Positions 43,804-55,907 are shown, counted from the first letter of the stretch. The stretch is 64,000 bases of DNA from an uncultured Pelagibacteraceae bacterium (GCA_902583645.1 CACHWQ010000005.1:17149-81148), one strand, 5' to 3'. Numbers and translations: made by a program. Notes: generated by a model from the letters alone, not told the origin.

Positions 43804-44613
43804 TTGACTAAAAATATTCTTATATCTTCTATAGTACATTTATTTTTAATTTTTATTACCGCGATTAGCCTTCCTTTTTTAGCAAAGAAACCAATAGACC
43901 TACCGCCTATTATTTCCGTTGAATTGATTCAAATAGCTGAAAAAACAAATATTCCATATGCTCCAAAGGCAAAAAAAATAATTGAAGAAGTAAAAAAAAA
44001 AGAAGAAAAAGTTACATCTGAACAAGCTCCACCAAAGAAAGTAAAAAAAGAAAAACCAGATGCTGTTCCTCTACCGAATGAAAATTTAGAAAAAGTAAAA
44101 AAAATTGAGGAAAAAAAACAAAATCCTGAAAAAATTGAAGATGAGGTTAAACAGGTTTCTGAATTTGAAAAAGACGAGCTATTTGACCCAGATAGTATTG
44201 CTGCTTTAATTGATAAATCAAAAGAGGAAACTGCAGAAACTACAAAAAAAAATAATAAAATTACGCAATCACAAGACAAAAATGTTGATAGTTTAAGTTT
44301 GACTTTAAGTGAGGAAGATGCGTTAAAAGCGCAAATTTTTAGTTGCTGGAGCATCCCTTTGGGATTACCATATAATGAAAATTTATTAGTTAGAGTAAAA
44401 TTAGAATTAAAACCAGATGGCACAGTTATTAAGTCTGAAATATTGGATCATGCAAGAATGAATAAACCAGGTCAAGGATTTTATAAAGTTTTAGCTGAAA
44501 GTGCTTTAAGAGCTATTAAACTATGTCAGCCTTTAAGGGTTCCAACAAAAGGTTATGAAAGATGGAAAAACTTACAATTAAATTTTGATGCAAGAGAAAT
44601 GTTAGAAGGATGA
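43804..44613 (+). CDS. tolA: TolA
   Basis: 269 residues. One N-terminal membrane helix (about 5-25), a Lys/Glu-rich middle (about 55-160) and a globular end (about 170-269) with [20 protein letters not shown] and [15 protein letters not shown]. It spans the periplasm and pulls on Pal/TolB. The start is TTG at 43804. Overlaps tolB by 4 bp (ATGA). Confidence 0.88.
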   Translation: MTKNILISSIVHLFLIFITAISLPFLAKKPIDLPPIISVELIQIAEKTNIPYAPKAKKIIEEVKKKEEKVTSEQAPPKKVKKEKPDAVPLPNENLEKVKKIEEKKQNPEKIEDEVKQVSEFEKDELFDPDSIAALIDKSKEETAETTKKNNKITQSQDKNVDSLSLTLSEEDALKAQIFSCWSIPLGLPYNENLLVRVKLELKPDGTVIKSEILDHARMNKPGQGFYKVLAESALRAIKLCQPLRVPTKGYERWKNLQLNFDAREMLEG

Positions 44614-45956
44614 TAAAAAAAATAACATTATCACTAATTATACTTCTATTAGGTACAGTTCAACTTTATGCCTTAATTGAGGTTGATATTACCAGGGGTA
44701 ATCTCGATCCACTTCCTGTCGCAGTTTCACCTTTGTCATCTGATAAAAATACAGATGATGAACTAAGCAAAGACTTAAAAATAAAGCAGATTGGATATAA
44801 AATATCTGAAGTGGTGGAAAATAATCTAAAAAATTCTGGACTCTTCAATCCCCTTAATAAAGATGCTTTTTTACAAAAACCAGATATTGCTCATTTAAAA
44901 CCAAGATTTGAAGACTGGTCTTTAATTAAAGCCCAAGCTTTGATTACTGGTAAAGTAACTTTAAAGGATGAAAAGTTAAGAGTTGAATTTAGATTATGGG
45001 ATGTTCTTGCAGCAAAAGAAATGATGGCCTTGGCTTTTACTACTGTTCCATCAAATTGGAGAAGAATTGGACATATAATAACAGATAAAGTTTATGAAAG
45101 ACTAACTGGTGAAAAAGGATATTTCGATACCAGAATTATATATGTTTCAGAAGATGGCCCAAAAACAAAAAGAATTAAGAAACTAGCGATTATGGATCAA
45201 GATGGTTCAAACACAAAATATTTAACTTTAGGAAACGAGTTAGTTTTAACTCCTAGATTTAATCCAACTAATCAAATGGTAACTTATCTTTCTTATTTCC
45301 GAAATTTGCCAAGAGTATATTTGTTAGATATTGAAACTGGAGTACAGGAGGTAGTAGGAGATTTTCCAGGTATGACTTTTGCACCAAGATTTTCACCTGA
45401 TGGAAAAAAAATTATAATGAGTTTTGCTATGGATGGAAATTCAGACATATACACTATGGATTTAGAAAACAGAATTGTAGACAGGATTACGAATCATCCA
45501 TCTATTGACACCTCACCCTCTTACTCCCCAGACGGAAAATATATATGTTTTAATTCCGATAGAAGTGGTTATCAACAAATTTATGTAATGGGGAAAGATG
45601 GCACAAATGTAAAAAGAATTTCTTTTGGCAAAGGGTTATATGGAACACCTGTTTGGTCACCAAGAGGAGATTTAATTGCTTTTACCAAACTTCACAAAGG
45701 AAAATTCTATATTGGTGTTATGAGGACTGACGGTTCAGGAGAAAGATTGCTTACAGAAAACTATTATCAAGAAGCTCCGTCCTGGTCGCCTAATGGAAGG
45801 GTTTTGATCTTCTACAGGGAAACTAAGACAGATAGCGAGGGAAAGGGGTTTTCAGCCAAACTATGGTCTATAGATTTAACTGGGTATAATGAGCGTATGG
45901 TTACGACAGAATCAGACGCTTCAGACCCATCTTGGTCGTCTTTATTAAGTAATTAG
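44610..45956 (+). CDS. tolB: TolB beta-propeller periplasmic protein
   Basis: 448 residues. Signal peptide (about 1-21), an N-terminal alpha/beta domain and a WD-like propeller with repeats such as [40 protein letters not shown] and [20 protein letters not shown]. Binds Pal and TolA in the Tol-Pal system. Confidence 0.96.
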   Translation: MIKKITLSLIILLLGTVQLYALIEVDITRGNLDPLPVAVSPLSSDKNTDDELSKDLKIKQIGYKISEVVENNLKNSGLFNPLNKDAFLQKPDIAHLKPRFEDWSLIKAQALITGKVTLKDEKLRVEFRLWDVLAAKEMMALAFTTVPSNWRRIGHIITDKVYERLTGEKGYFDTRIIYVSEDGPKTKRIKKLAIMDQDGSNTKYLTLGNELVLTPRFNPTNQMVTYLSYFRNLPRVYLLDIETGVQEVVGDFPGMTFAPRFSPDGKKIIMSFAMDGNSDIYTMDLENRIVDRITNHPSIDTSPSYSPDGKYICFNSDRSGYQQIYVMGKDGTNVKRISFGKGLYGTPVWSPRGDLIAFTKLHKGKFYIGVMRTDGSGERLLTENYYQEAPSWSPNGRVLIFYRETKTDSEGKGFSAKLWSIDLTGYNERMVTTESDASDPSWSSLLSN

Positions 45957-46043
45957 ATATAAATATTATAAAATAGTTGATTTTTTGACTTGAAAGATTT
46001 ACTCAGTTGTGGAAAACTTAGGATAATCAATTAAGGAGCAGTG

Positions 46044-46520
46044 ATGAATTTAAGCAAGTTTTTTAAAAATGCATTTTTAGTAATGCTAGCATGTTTGGTA
46101 CTTTCAGCTTGTGCGACTAAGAAAGTTCAGAATCAAATGCAAGGTGATGTTTATACAGGAACAGACACTGTAGAATATTTAGCATCAGGAGTTCCAGACA
46201 GAGTATTCTTTGCTACAAACGAGTCAGTTTTAACAACTGCTTCAAGAGACACTTTAAGAAAACAAGCAGAGTGGTTAAGAAAGAATTCAAAAGTAAATGT
46301 AGTATTAGAAGGTCATGCGGATGAAAGAGGTACAAGAGAGTACAACTTAGCATTAGGTGAAAGAAGAGCTAATGCTGCTAAAGATTATTTGATGACTTAT
46401 GGAATTTCAGGTAACAGAATTTCTGTAATAAGTTATGGAAAAGAAAGACCAGTAGACTCTGGATCGAATCCATTAGCTTGGTCAAAAAATAGAAGATCTG
46501 TAACCGTAAAAGCAAATTAA
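46044..46520 (+). CDS. pal: Peptidoglycan-associated lipoprotein Pal
   Basis: 158 residues. Lipoprotein signal with lipobox LSAC (near 20), then an OmpA-like peptidoglycan-binding domain: VFFATNESVLTTASRDTLRK, VVLEGHADERGTREYNLALG, ERRANAAKDYL and SYGKERPV. Anchors the outer membrane to peptidoglycan. A strong Shine-Dalgarno (AAGGAG) sits 6 nt before the GTG at 46041 and 9 nt before the ATG at 46044; the ATG is preferred. Ended by a clear terminator. Confidence 0.95.
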   Translation: MNLSKFFKNAFLVMLACLVLSACATKKVQNQMQGDVYTGTDTVEYLASGVPDRVFFATNESVLTTASRDTLRKQAEWLRKNSKVNVVLEGHADERGTREYNLALGERRANAAKDYLMTYGISGNRISVISYGKERPVDSGSNPLAWSKNRRSVTVKAN

Positions 46521-46533
46521 CTAAAATTTTAAA

Positions 46534-46571
46534 AGACCCCAAAGTAAAAATACTTCGGGGTCTTTTTTTTG
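46534..46571 (+). terminator. Rho-independent terminator after pal
   Basis: AGACCCCAAAGTA and TACTTCGGGGTCT form a 13-bp stem with one mismatch and a short A-loop, followed by eight T. It ends the abundant pal transcript; cpoB starts 30 bp later. Confidence 0.9.
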
Positions 46572-46601
46572 CCATCATTATAAATAGTAATTATAAAGTA
46601 G

Positions 46602-47582
46602 ATGATTAAAATAATTAAATACTTCTTGGTTTTTTATTTATTAAATTTACTTTTTCTAAATAATACAATTAAAGCTGATAATCATAATATCTATGAAATT
46701 TTAGAAACAATACAAAAAGATATTAAAACTTTAGAAAAAGCAGTTTATACAAAGTCCTCAAGTGATGATTCAAATTTATCTTCTTCTACAATGGATCAAA
46801 ATTCTGAAGAGGTATTAACAAGGCATTTACTAAAACTTTCAGAGATTGAAAACCAATTTCAGGAGCTTACAAACAAATTTGAAGAAATAAATTTTAAGTT
46901 AGATAAACTCTCTAACAGGTTATCTAAATCTCAAGCAGATAATCAATTAAGATTTCAGCAACTAGAAAATAAAACAGTAAGCATTGATACAAATGAAGAC
47001 AATGCTATAAAAACTAAAAATAACGATCAAGATTTACCTGGCTCCTCTCAACCTCAAGATCTAGGCGCTATATCATACAAAGATACAGAGACTGATCAAA
47101 AAAATCAGGAGATACAGTCAATTGAAACTACAAACACAATTGTAACAGAAACTTTTGTATCAGAAGAAAAAATTTTACCTGCCGGCACCCCAAAAGAGCA
47201 ATACGATTTTGCTACAAGTTTTTTAAAAGTCGGTGATTATAATATGGCTGAAAGAGCATTTAGAGAATTTGTTGATAATAATCCAGAGCATAAACTAGCG
47301 GGAAATGCACAGTATTGGTATGCAGAAACTTTTCGAATAAGACAATTGTTTACAGATGCTGCCTCAGCATATCTTGAAGGTTATCAAAAATATCCAAAAA
47401 GTCAGAAGGCTCCTATAAATTTATTAAAACTTGGTGTATCATTAGTTCAGATTGGAGAAAAAGACCAAGGTTGTTTAATGATTGCTGGAGTAAAAAAAGA
47501 ATATCCAAAAGCTAATCAGTCTGTTCTTCAAAAAGCAAAATATGAAGAAAAAAAGTTCGAATGTAAGAAAGAGCAATCTTAA
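46602..47582 (+). CDS. cpoB: CpoB (YbgF) Tol-associated TPR protein
   Basis: 326 residues. Signal peptide (about 1-25), an N-terminal coiled coil (about 70-125), an acidic linker and C-terminal TPR repeats (about 195-326; EQYDFATSFLKVGDYNMAER, AQYWYAETFRIRQLFTDAAS and further units). In E. coli it coordinates Tol with PBP1B. Its end overlaps tilS by 41 bp, a long overlap for this window. Confidence 0.9.
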   Translation: MIKIIKYFLVFYLLNLLFLNNTIKADNHNIYEILETIQKDIKTLEKAVYTKSSSDDSNLSSSTMDQNSEEVLTRHLLKLSEIENQFQELTNKFEEINFKLDKLSNRLSKSQADNQLRFQQLENKTVSIDTNEDNAIKTKNNDQDLPGSSQPQDLGAISYKDTETDQKNQEIQSIETTNTIVTETFVSEEKILPAGTPKEQYDFATSFLKVGDYNMAERAFREFVDNNPEHKLAGNAQYWYAETFRIRQLFTDAASAYLEGYQKYPKSQKAPINLLKLGVSLVQIGEKDQGCLMIAGVKKEYPKANQSVLQKAKYEEKKFECKKEQS

Positions 47583-48567
47583 AAAAGATTATTTATTTGA
47601 TCAAACATTCATAAGGAGAATTTACAAAAAATTTGCGAAAAATATTAAAAGTGTAGATAAACCTCTTGTGGCTGTATCTGGAGGACCTGATAGTTTATCA
47701 CTAGCATTTTTAGCCAAATGTTACTCAATCAATAATTCAGTAAAATTTAACTACGCATTAGTTGATCACAAACTTCGAAAAGACTCTAGTCATGAAGCGA
47801 GGAAAGTTGTGCAAATATTAAAAAAAATAGACATCAATTGCAAAATTTTACCTTGGAAAGGGAAAAAACCAAAATCAAATATTCAGAAAATTGCTAGGAA
47901 TAATAGGTATAATTTATTAGTTAACGAGTGCAATAGATTTGGAGGAAAAACCATTCTGTTAGGTCATCAAATGAATGATCTCCATGAAAATTTTTTTTTA
48001 AGAATGGCAAGAGGCAGCGGGCTAAAGGGGTTGACATCTCTTGGAAAAAATTCAGAATTTTCTAAAATAAAATTATTGCGACCATTAATTGATGTTCCAA
48101 AAAAAAACCTTGAAAAGCTTGCTTTAATAGTTTTCAAAAAATTTGTAAAAGACCCATCAAATAGTAACGATGATTTTACAAGAGTAAGAATTAGAAAAAT
48201 TCTTGAAATGTTTTATAAAGAAGGTTTAGAATCAAAAAAAATAAACTTAACCATTAAAAACCTTAAATCTGCTAACAATGCTTTAGATTTTTATGCAAAA
48301 AAAAATATAAAACAAAACACAACCTACTTTAAAAAAACTAAATCATATTTTGTGAATAAAAATTTTTTTCTTAACCCAGATGAAGTATCAATTAGATCAA
48401 TTACGATGATACTCAAAAATCTCAGTGGCAAATATTATGCGCCAAGAGGTAAGAAAATCAGCAGATTAATACTATTAATGTCTTCCCAAAATAAGGGTCA
48501 AAAAACTACTCTTGGTGGATGTCTATTTGAAAAAATCCACGAAACTGTAATAATTACCAAAGAATAA
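47542..48567 (+). CDS. tilS: tRNA(Ile)-lysidine synthetase TilS
   Basis: 341 residues. PP-loop VAVSGGPDSLSLAFLAK near 42, ALVDHKLRKDSSHEA, LLGHQMNDLHENFFLRM and DPSNSNDDFTRVRIR. Converts C34 of tRNA-Ile2(CAT) to lysidine so that it reads ATA, the very common Ile codon in such AT-rich genes. The ATG at 47542 lies inside cpoB; a later start would trim the N-terminus but leave the PP-loop intact. Confidence 0.94.
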   Translation: MKKKSSNVRKSNLKKDYLFDQTFIRRIYKKFAKNIKSVDKPLVAVSGGPDSLSLAFLAKCYSINNSVKFNYALVDHKLRKDSSHEARKVVQILKKIDINCKILPWKGKKPKSNIQKIARNNRYNLLVNECNRFGGKTILLGHQMNDLHENFFLRMARGSGLKGLTSLGKNSEFSKIKLLRPLIDVPKKNLEKLALIVFKKFVKDPSNSNDDFTRVRIRKILEMFYKEGLESKKINLTIKNLKSANNALDFYAKKNIKQNTTYFKKTKSYFVNKNFFLNPDEVSIRSITMILKNLSGKYYAPRGKKISRLILLMSSQNKGQKTTLGGCLFEKIHETVIITKE

Positions 48568-48635
48568 CTCGGTAAGGTCAAATTACCGCAAAAATAGGCA
48601 CTTGTTTAATTTGAAATAACTCTTATTTTATAATT

Positions 48636-50528
48636 ATGAATTTCAAAAATTTAGCTATGTGGGCAATAATTGTGTTCCTTACAATAGGGCTATACAACAT
48701 GTTCAAAAATCCACAGTCTAATATTTCAAAGAATAATCAAATTAACTTTTCTGAATTTCTTACAGAAGTTGACAATGGAAGAGTTGTAAAAGTAGAAATC
48801 AAAGGCAATAATATTAATGGCGTATTATCTGATGGAAACAATTTTACTACTTATGCTCCAAATGATCCAAATTTAATAGAAAAATTATCATCAAAGGGTG
48901 TTGCAATTTCAGCTGCGCCTTTAGATGAAAAGATGCCATCATTATTTGGCGTATTGCTTTCATGGTTTCCTATGCTCCTATTAATTGCAGTTTGGATTTT
49001 CTTTATGAGACAAATGCAAGGAGGCAAAGGAGGAGCGATGGGCTTTGGAAGATCTAAAGCAAAGATGATGAATGAATTAAAAGGAAAGGTTACATTTAAT
49101 GATGTAGCAGGTGTTGAAGAAGCAAAAGAGGAAGTAGAGGAAGTTGTTGAATTTCTCAGAGATCCAAAAAAATTTAGTAGGTTGGGTGGAAAAATACCAC
49201 GTGGATGTTTATTAGTAGGTCCTCCAGGAACTGGTAAGACTTTGTTGGCAAGGGCGATAGCAGGAGAAGCTGGAGTTCCTTTTTTTACGATTTCAGGATC
49301 AGACTTTGTTGAGATGTTTGTTGGAGTAGGTGCGTCTAGAGTAAGGGATATGTTTGAACAAGGAAAAAAACATTCACCATGTATAATATTTATTGATGAA
49401 ATTGATGCTGTAGGCAGAAGTAGAGGCGCAGGTTTAGGCGGTGGAAACGACGAGAGAGAGCAAACACTAAATCAGCTTCTTGTGGAGATGGACGGTTTTG
49501 ATACTAATGAAGGTGTAATAATCATAGCAGCCACTAACAGACCCGATGTATTAGATCCTGCTCTTTTAAGACCAGGCAGATTTGATAGACAGGTAGTTGT
49601 TTCATTGCCTGATATAATTGGAAGAGAGAAAATTTTAAAAGTCCATTCAAAGAAAATATCTATGGCACCAGATATAAATTTAAGAACTGTAGCAAGAGGT
49701 ACCCCAGGTTTCTCAGGTGCAGACTTAGCAAATTTAGTAAATGAAGCAGCTTTGCTTGCAGCGCGTAAAAATAAGAGAATTGTAACTAATCAAGAATTTG
49801 AGGAAGCGAAAGACAAGGTTATGATGGGAGCTGAAAGACGATCAATGGTCATGACTGAAGAGGAAAAAAAACTTACAGCATACCACGAAGCTGGACACGC
49901 AATTGTAACTATAAACGAAAAAGCAGCCTATCCTATCCACAAGGCTACTATTATTCCTAGAGGTAGAGCATTAGGTATGGTTATGCAGCTTCCAGAAAAA
50001 GATGAAGTTTCACAAACGAGAGAACAGTTGCATGCCCAAATGGCAATTGCTATGGGTGGAAGAGTTGCAGAAGAAATAATTTTTGGAGATGATAAAGTAA
50101 CTACAGGCGCAGTAAGTGATATTGAGCAAGCAACTAAAAGAGCAAGAGCAATGGTAATGCGAGCTGGACTAAGTAAAGAACTGGGCCCAGTAGCCTACGG
50201 CGAAAACGAAGAGGAAGTTTTTCTTGGAAGATCTGTCGCCCGTCAACAAAATATGTCTGAGGAAACTGCAAAGAAAGTGGATGCTGAAATTAGAAAATTT
50301 GTTGAAAAAGGTTATGACAGGGCGAGAAGAGTTTTAACTGAAAAAATTGATGACCTACATAAATTAGCTAAAGCTTTGCTTACTTATGAAACATTAACAG
50401 GTAAAGAAATCGAGGACTTGGTAAATAAAAATATTTATCCAGCTGGAAAACAAGATATTAAAGATGAGAACGATGACCAATCTTCAGCTCTGGGTTCAAT
50501 TGGCCTTAAACCAAAAATAGTTCATTAA
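48636..50528 (+). CDS. ftsH: Membrane AAA+ metalloprotease FtsH
   Basis: 630 residues. Two membrane helices (about 8-25 and 105-125), AAA domain with Walker A GPPGTGKT (near 193) and Walker [12 protein letters not shown], second region of homology RPGRFDRQV, and the zinc protease site HEAGHAI (near 417). Degrades membrane and short-lived soluble proteins, including RpoH in other bacteria; rpoH is at 55017. Order tilS-ftsH-folP-glmM is typical. Confidence 0.97.
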   Translation: MNFKNLAMWAIIVFLTIGLYNMFKNPQSNISKNNQINFSEFLTEVDNGRVVKVEIKGNNINGVLSDGNNFTTYAPNDPNLIEKLSSKGVAISAAPLDEKMPSLFGVLLSWFPMLLLIAVWIFFMRQMQGGKGGAMGFGRSKAKMMNELKGKVTFNDVAGVEEAKEEVEEVVEFLRDPKKFSRLGGKIPRGCLLVGPPGTGKTLLARAIAGEAGVPFFTISGSDFVEMFVGVGASRVRDMFEQGKKHSPCIIFIDEIDAVGRSRGAGLGGGNDEREQTLNQLLVEMDGFDTNEGVIIIAATNRPDVLDPALLRPGRFDRQVVVSLPDIIGREKILKVHSKKISMAPDINLRTVARGTPGFSGADLANLVNEAALLAARKNKRIVTNQEFEEAKDKVMMGAERRSMVMTEEEKKLTAYHEAGHAIVTINEKAAYPIHKATIIPRGRALGMVMQLPEKDEVSQTREQLHAQMAIAMGGRVAEEIIFGDDKVTTGAVSDIEQATKRARAMVMRAGLSKELGPVAYGENEEEVFLGRSVARQQNMSEETAKKVDAEIRKFVEKGYDRARRVLTEKIDDLHKLAKALLTYETLTGKEIEDLVNKNIYPAGKQDIKDENDDQSSALGSIGLKPKIVH

Positions 50529-50535
50529 TCCCTTA

Positions 50536-51588
50536 ATGGATAAATATTACACTAAACCGTGTAATTTTTATTTTGGAAAACAATCCGAAAAGAAAGTTAA
50601 AACTAAACAATCTTTCCCGTTAGGTGAAAACAAACTTATATCTTTTGACTCAATAGAAATAATCTCAAGAAAAAGCAAAAGATTAATTAATATTAAAAAA
50701 ATTGGTAATTTAAAAAAAGATTTAAGAAAAAAGATAAATTCTGATATTTCAAATATCGTTAAAAAAAAAAAATTTAAAGGACTAAAATTTAAAGATTTAC
50801 CGATTTTAATGGGTGTAATAAATATGACACCAGACAGTTTTTCTGATGGTGGAAAATTTAATAAAACAAGTTCAGCTATAGATCGAGCAAGATATTTTAT
50901 TAAAAAGGGTTGCAAAATAATTGATGTTGGTGGCGAGTCTACAAGGCCAGGCGCAAAGGAATTAAATTTCAAAAATGAATGGAAAAGAATTGAGGGTTTT
51001 TTTAAAAAAACTAAAAAATTAAATTGTTTGATTTCACTTGATACAAGAAAAAGTAAAATAATGGAGCTTGCCTCTAAATATAAAGTAGATTTAGTAAATG
51101 ATGTATCGGGTTTAAATTATGATATTTTTACAATTAAGTTTCTGAAAGAAACAAAAAAACCATTTGTAATTCAACATAGCAAGGGCTTGCCTAAAAATAT
51201 GCAAAAAAAACCGAATTACAAAAATGTTCTTCTAGATATTTATGATTTCTTCGAAAATAAATTAAAAACGATAAATAGGAATGGAATAAAGCATAGAAAT
51301 ATCATTCTGGATCCAGGAATAGGCTTTGGTAAAAACTTGAAACATAATATTACTCTTTTAAAACAAGTTTCTATTTTTCACTCTCTTGGTTATCCTGTAA
51401 TGTTAGGAATATCACGAAAAAGATTTATAAAAGATTTAGTAGGTATAAACGATAGTAAAGAAAGGATAGGTGGAACAATTTCCTCCTGCATATGTTTAAT
51501 GATGCAAGGTGTGCAAATATTAAGAGTTCATGATTTTAATGAAATAAATCAAGCAATAAAAGTTTTTAGATCGTTAAAATTTAAATAA
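50536..51588 (+). CDS. folP: Dihydropteroate synthase with N-terminal extension
   Basis: 350 residues. The catalytic barrel starts near residue 90: PILMGVINMTPDSFSDGGKF, IIDVGGESTRPGA, SLDTRKS, VNDVSGLNYD, IILDPGIGFGKN and MLGISRKRF. It joins p-aminobenzoate to dihydropterin in folate synthesis. The first ~88 residues are an extension not found in E. coli FolP; other Alphaproteobacteria have a comparable one. Shares one base with the glmM start. Confidence 0.93.
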   Translation: MDKYYTKPCNFYFGKQSEKKVKTKQSFPLGENKLISFDSIEIISRKSKRLINIKKIGNLKKDLRKKINSDISNIVKKKKFKGLKFKDLPILMGVINMTPDSFSDGGKFNKTSSAIDRARYFIKKGCKIIDVGGESTRPGAKELNFKNEWKRIEGFFKKTKKLNCLISLDTRKSKIMELASKYKVDLVNDVSGLNYDIFTIKFLKETKKPFVIQHSKGLPKNMQKKPNYKNVLLDIYDFFENKLKTINRNGIKHRNIILDPGIGFGKNLKHNITLLKQVSIFHSLGYPVMLGISRKRFIKDLVGINDSKERIGGTISSCICLMMQGVQILRVHDFNEINQAIKVFRSLKFK

Positions 51589-52922
51589 TGTTAAAAAAAT
51601 ACTTCGGAACTGACGGTATAAGAGGAACAGTTAATGGTCAAAAAATTAATGGTGAGATGTTTTTTAAATTTGGTTTAGCAGCCGGGACTTATTTTAAAAA
51701 TTTAAAAAAAATCAAACAAACTGCTGTAATAGCAAAAGATACAAGACTTTCAGGTTATACCCTTGAGCCAGCATTGGTTTCTGGGTTAGCTTCCGCAGGA
51801 ATGCATGTTTATACACTTGGACCTCTGCCTACCAATGGTCTAGCCATGCTAACAAAAAAAATGAAAGCAAATTTAGGCATAATGATTACCGCATCACACA
51901 ATCCTTTCCATGACAATGGTTTAAAATTATTTGGTCCAGACGGACTTAAGTTATCTGATAAAATAGAGAAAAAAATAGAAAAACTTATAGACTTTAAAAT
52001 TGTAAAAAATTTAACGCCCCCAAAAAATTTAGGTAGAGTAAAAAGATTGGAAAATGCAACTGAAGAATATATAAAAATTTTGAAAAAGAATTTTCCGAAT
52101 AATTTTAGCCTCAAGGGTATCAAAATTGCTATAGATTGCGCAAACGGTGCAGGTTATAAATGTGCACCAAAATTACTTAAATCTCTTGGAGCACAAGTAT
52201 ATAATATTGGAATCAATCCAAATGGACTAAATATTAATGATAGATGTGGATCGACCTTTCCAAAAAAAATTAAAATGCTTGTTTCAAAAAAAAAAGTTGA
52301 TTTAGGAATATCTTTGGATGGCGATGCTGACAGAATAATTGTTTGTGATGAAAATGCAAAAATTATTGATGGAGATCAAATTATAGCAATGTTAGCAAAG
52401 AGATGGAAAAGAAAAAAAATTCTTAAAGGTGGTGTTGTAGGTACACTAATGTCAAATTTTGGTCTAGAAGTCTTTTTTAAAAAAAATAACATTAAATTTT
52501 TAAGAGCTAATGTTGGAGATAGATTTGTTAAAGAAAAAATGCAAAAAAATAAGTTTAATCTTGGTGGAGAACAGTCTGGACATATAATATTAGGAAATTT
52601 TGCTACCACAGGAGATGGATTGTTGGTTGCACTCGAAATTTTATTTTCAATGAGAAAAGGTACAAAGGCAAGCAATTTGCTCAATAACTTTACTCCCACA
52701 CCTCAAGTTTTAGAGAACATTACAGTTAGAGATAAAGATATAATAAATACACCTAAATGTAAAAAAGCAATTAATAAATCAATTAAATTATTAAAAAACA
52801 GTGGAAGAATATTAGTAAGGAAATCTGGAACGGAACCAAAAATTCGAATTATGGTCGAAACAAAAAATAAGGAACTTTTATTTAAATGCATTAATTATAT
52901 AAAAAGGTCGTTGATAAGTTGA
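51588..52922 (+). CDS. glmM: Phosphoglucosamine mutase
   Basis: 444 residues. N-terminal KYFGTDGIRGTVNG, phosphoserine loop TASHNPFHDNGLKLFG (Ser near 103), metal loop SLDGDADRIIVCD, GGEQSGHIILG and RKSGTEPKIRIMVE. Converts glucosamine-6-P to glucosamine-1-P for UDP-GlcNAc, feeding the mur genes of the dcw cluster. Confidence 0.97.
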   Translation: MLKKYFGTDGIRGTVNGQKINGEMFFKFGLAAGTYFKNLKKIKQTAVIAKDTRLSGYTLEPALVSGLASAGMHVYTLGPLPTNGLAMLTKKMKANLGIMITASHNPFHDNGLKLFGPDGLKLSDKIEKKIEKLIDFKIVKNLTPPKNLGRVKRLENATEEYIKILKKNFPNNFSLKGIKIAIDCANGAGYKCAPKLLKSLGAQVYNIGINPNGLNINDRCGSTFPKKIKMLVSKKKVDLGISLDGDADRIIVCDENAKIIDGDQIIAMLAKRWKRKKILKGGVVGTLMSNFGLEVFFKKNNIKFLRANVGDRFVKEKMQKNKFNLGGEQSGHIILGNFATTGDGLLVALEILFSMRKGTKASNLLNNFTPTPQVLENITVRDKDIINTPKCKKAINKSIKLLKNSGRILVRKSGTEPKIRIMVETKNKELLFKCINYIKRSLIS

Positions 52923-53731
52923 AAATAAAATCAAAATTACTTGTTATTGCTGGATCTGATTCTTCTGGTGGAGCTGGAATTCAAGCAGATATTAAAACTA
53001 TGACTTCATTAGGATCTTATGCAATGACCGCGATAACTGCTTTGACTACTCAAAATACTACTGGTGTATTGTCTATAATAAAAATCCCATGCAAAGAAAT
53101 TTCAAGACAAATTGAATATACTTCAAAAGACATTAAACCTGATGCTATTAAAATAGGAATGTTATATTCAGCAGATGTAATAGACGCAGTTCTAAAATCA
53201 TTAAGAAAAATTAAAGCAAAAAAAATAATCCTAGATCCTGTAATGGTTACTACCAGTGGTGTAAAATTAATTAACCAAAAAGCTATTAATAAAATAAGGA
53301 ATGATCTAGTTAGTAAAGTTGAGTTAATTACACCAAATATTCCAGAAGCAGAGATACTTGCTAAAATAAAAATTATATCACCAACTGATATGATTTATGC
53401 TGCAAAAAAATTGCTTGATATGGGTGCAAAAAATGTTCTTTTAAAAGGAGGTCATTTAAAAGATAAAACTATAAAAGATATTTTTGTAAATAATAAAGAG
53501 ATTAAAATATTTAAAAATAAAAAAATTAAAACAAAAAATTTACATGGAACAGGCTGCTCATTATCTAGTGCAATAGCTACATATTTTTCATGTGGAAAAA
53601 CGCTAAAGAAATCTTGTGAGTTAGCAATAAATTATGTTAACCATTCTATAAAAACTGGCCCTAATTATGGTAAAGGAAATAGACCAATAAATCATTTAAC
53701 AAGTTTTAAATTAGATAAAAAGTACTTATGA
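52919..53731 (+). CDS. thiD: HMP/HMP-phosphate kinase ThiD
   Basis: 270 residues. [59 protein letters not shown] and [19 protein letters not shown] are the ThiD motifs. Phosphorylates the thiamine pyrimidine twice. The start is TTG at 52919, in a TTGA overlap with glmM. Together with thiE it fits salvage of external HMP. Confidence 0.94.
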   Translation: MKIKSKLLVIAGSDSSGGAGIQADIKTMTSLGSYAMTAITALTTQNTTGVLSIIKIPCKEISRQIEYTSKDIKPDAIKIGMLYSADVIDAVLKSLRKIKAKKIILDPVMVTTSGVKLINQKAINKIRNDLVSKVELITPNIPEAEILAKIKIISPTDMIYAAKKLLDMGAKNVLLKGGHLKDKTIKDIFVNNKEIKIFKNKKIKTKNLHGTGCSLSSAIATYFSCGKTLKKSCELAINYVNHSIKTGPNYGKGNRPINHLTSFKLDKKYL

Positions 53732-55020
53732 ATAATGTAGCAGTAATTGGTTCGCAGTGGGGAGATGAGGGAAAAGGAAAGATTGTTGATTGGCTTTCAA
53801 GTGAGGCAGATATTGTTGTAAGATTCCAAGGAGGTCACAACGCTGGACATACACTCGTTATTGATGGGGTTACATATAAACTTAGGTTACTTCCATCAGG
53901 CATTGTAAGAAAAAATAAAATTTCGATAATTGGAAATGGGGTTGTAATAGATCCATGGGCGTTACTTGATGAAATAGAGGAGATAAGGTCAAAAGGTGTT
54001 ATGATTGGTATTGATAATTTAATTATTTCAGAGTCCGCAAATCTAATTTTACCATTCCATAAAGAAATGGATGAAATTAGAGAGGATGCAGCTGGCAAAG
54101 CTAAAATAGGAACTACTAGACGAGGTATTGGCCCTGCCTACGAGGATAAAATTGGAAGAAGATCAATTAGAGTAATGGATCTTATTTCTGAAAAAAATCT
54201 TGATCAAAGGCTAGAAACAGTTCTTTTACATCATAATGCTATTCGAAAGGGTCTCGGCAAAAATATATTTAAAAAGGATAAACTTAAAGAAGATTTATTA
54301 AAAATTGCGCCTAAAATTTTGAAATTTTCAAAACCAGTCTGGAAAAAAATTTATGAATTTAAGAAACAAAAAAAAAAGATATTATTTGAAGGCGCTCAAG
54401 GAATATTGTTGGATGTAGATCATGGAACTTATCCTTTTGTAACTTCTTCCAACACTGTTGCGTCTGCTGCGGCGACTGGCTCTGGATGTGGACCAAATTC
54501 TATTAATTATGTTTTGGGAATAACTAAGGCTTACACTACTAGAGTAGGTGAAGGACCATTTCCCACTGAATTAAAAGATGATATTGGAGAAAAACTGGGA
54601 ACAAGAGGAAAGGAGTTCGGCACAGTAACTAGTAGAAAAAGAAGATGTGGTTGGTTTGATGGTGTTTTAGTTAGACAGACTATAAAAATTTCTGGAATTG
54701 ATGGTATAGCTCTCACAAAACTTGATGTTTTGGATGAATTAGATGAAATAAAAATATGTGTAGCTTACGAAATTGATGGAAAAGAAATAGACTATCTTCC
54801 TGCAGCAGTGGAAGATCAATTAAAAGTAAAACCAATATACAAATCTTACAAAGGGTGGAAATCTAAGACAAAAGGTATTAAAAAACTTGATGATTTGCCT
54901 CCAAATGCAAAAATTTACATTAAAGAATTGGAAAAGTTTATAGAAACGAAAATTTCAAGTATATCAACCAGTCCCGAGAGGAACGACACTATTTTAATAG
55001 AAGACCCGTTTAAAAGTTAA
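53728..55020 (+). CDS. purA: Adenylosuccinate synthetase PurA
   Basis: 430 residues. [68 protein letters not shown] and [11 protein letters not shown] are all present. Makes adenylosuccinate from IMP, aspartate and GTP. Overlaps thiD (ATGA) and converges with rpoH with a 4-bp overlap. Confidence 0.97.
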   Translation: MNNVAVIGSQWGDEGKGKIVDWLSSEADIVVRFQGGHNAGHTLVIDGVTYKLRLLPSGIVRKNKISIIGNGVVIDPWALLDEIEEIRSKGVMIGIDNLIISESANLILPFHKEMDEIREDAAGKAKIGTTRRGIGPAYEDKIGRRSIRVMDLISEKNLDQRLETVLLHHNAIRKGLGKNIFKKDKLKEDLLKIAPKILKFSKPVWKKIYEFKKQKKKILFEGAQGILLDVDHGTYPFVTSSNTVASAAATGSGCGPNSINYVLGITKAYTTRVGEGPFPTELKDDIGEKLGTRGKEFGTVTSRKRRCGWFDGVLVRQTIKISGIDGIALTKLDVLDELDEIKICVAYEIDGKEIDYLPAAVEDQLKVKPIYKSYKGWKSKTKGIKKLDDLPPNAKIYIKELEKFIETKISSISTSPERNDTILIEDPFKS

Positions 55021-55907
55021 TTTGCCGGCAAAAGATTTTTTGATTTTGCAGAATTAAGCATATGTTTCTGTAATTTTTCAAAAGCTTTGTTTTCAATCTG
55101 TCGAATTCTTTCTCTACTAATTTTAAATTTTTTACTAAGATCTTCTAAAGTTTCTGGTTCTTCACTCAATCTTCTTGAGTATAGAATTTGTTTTTCTCTA
55201 TCATTTAGTATTTTAATAGAATCGTGCAAAAGATCTTTCCTTTGTTCCATCTCTTCTTGTTGTGCAAATTTAAGTTCTTGATCCATATCATTATCCACTA
55301 CCCAATCTTGCCATTCTTCGCCATCTTCACCTATTGGTGTATTTAAAGATTGTTCACGTCCTGATAACCTTCTGTTCATTGATACCACTTCATTCTCAGT
55401 TACATTTAATTTTTGAGCAATATCTTTCACATGCTCATCTCTCAAATCTCCCTCTGTTCGTGGTGCAATTTGATTCTTTAATTTTTTTAAATTAAAAAAT
55501 AATTTTTTTTGAGCTGTTGTTGTTCCAATTTTGACCAAACTCCAAGATCTTAAAATATATTCCTGTATAGAAGCTTTAATCCACCACATTGCATATGTTG
55601 CTAACCTGAAACCTTTTTCTGGCTCAAATTTTTTTACAGCTTGCATAAGACCAACATTTCCCTCAGATATAATTTCGTTAAGTGGTAACCCATAACCTTT
55701 ATATCCCATAGCAATCTTTGCAACTAATCTTAAGTGACTAGTAACTAATTTTTCTGCAGATTTAACGTTTCCAGTTGATTTCCAATTTTTAGCCAACATA
55801 TATTCTTCCTCAGCATCTAGCATTGGAAATTTTTTAATTTGATCTAAATAGGCTGACAAGCCTCCCTCATTAGATAGAACTGGGAATTTCATTGATCTTG
55901 AATTCAT
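55017..55907 (-). CDS. rpoH: Heat-shock sigma factor RpoH (sigma-32)
   Basis: 296 residues. Short N-terminus, region 2 ([40 protein letters not shown]), the RpoH box ([11 protein letters not shown], near 134) that separates RpoH from RpoD, and region 4 ([20 protein letters not shown]). Directs heat-shock transcription. Its gene stands alone on the minus strand between purA and rluD. Confidence 0.95.
   Translation of the reverse strand: MNSRSMKFPVLSNEGGLSAYLDQIKKFPMLDAEEEYMLAKNWKSTGNVKSAEKLVTSHLRLVAKIAMGYKGYGLPLNEIISEGNVGLMQAVKKFEPEKGFRLATYAMWWIKASIQEYILRSWSLVKIGTTTAQKKLFFNLKKLKNQIAPRTEGDLRDEHVKDIAQKLNVTENEVVSMNRRLSGREQSLNTPIGEDGEEWQDWVVDNDMDQELKFAQQEEMEQRKDLLHDSIKILNDREKQILYSRRLSEEPETLEDLSKKFKISRERIRQIENKAFEKLQKHMLNSAKSKNLLPAN

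Noticed and set aside
43929..44423. 164-codon minus-strand frame inside tolA
   Set aside because: Ser/Phe-rich mirror of the Lys/Glu-rich TolA middle; a composition artefact.
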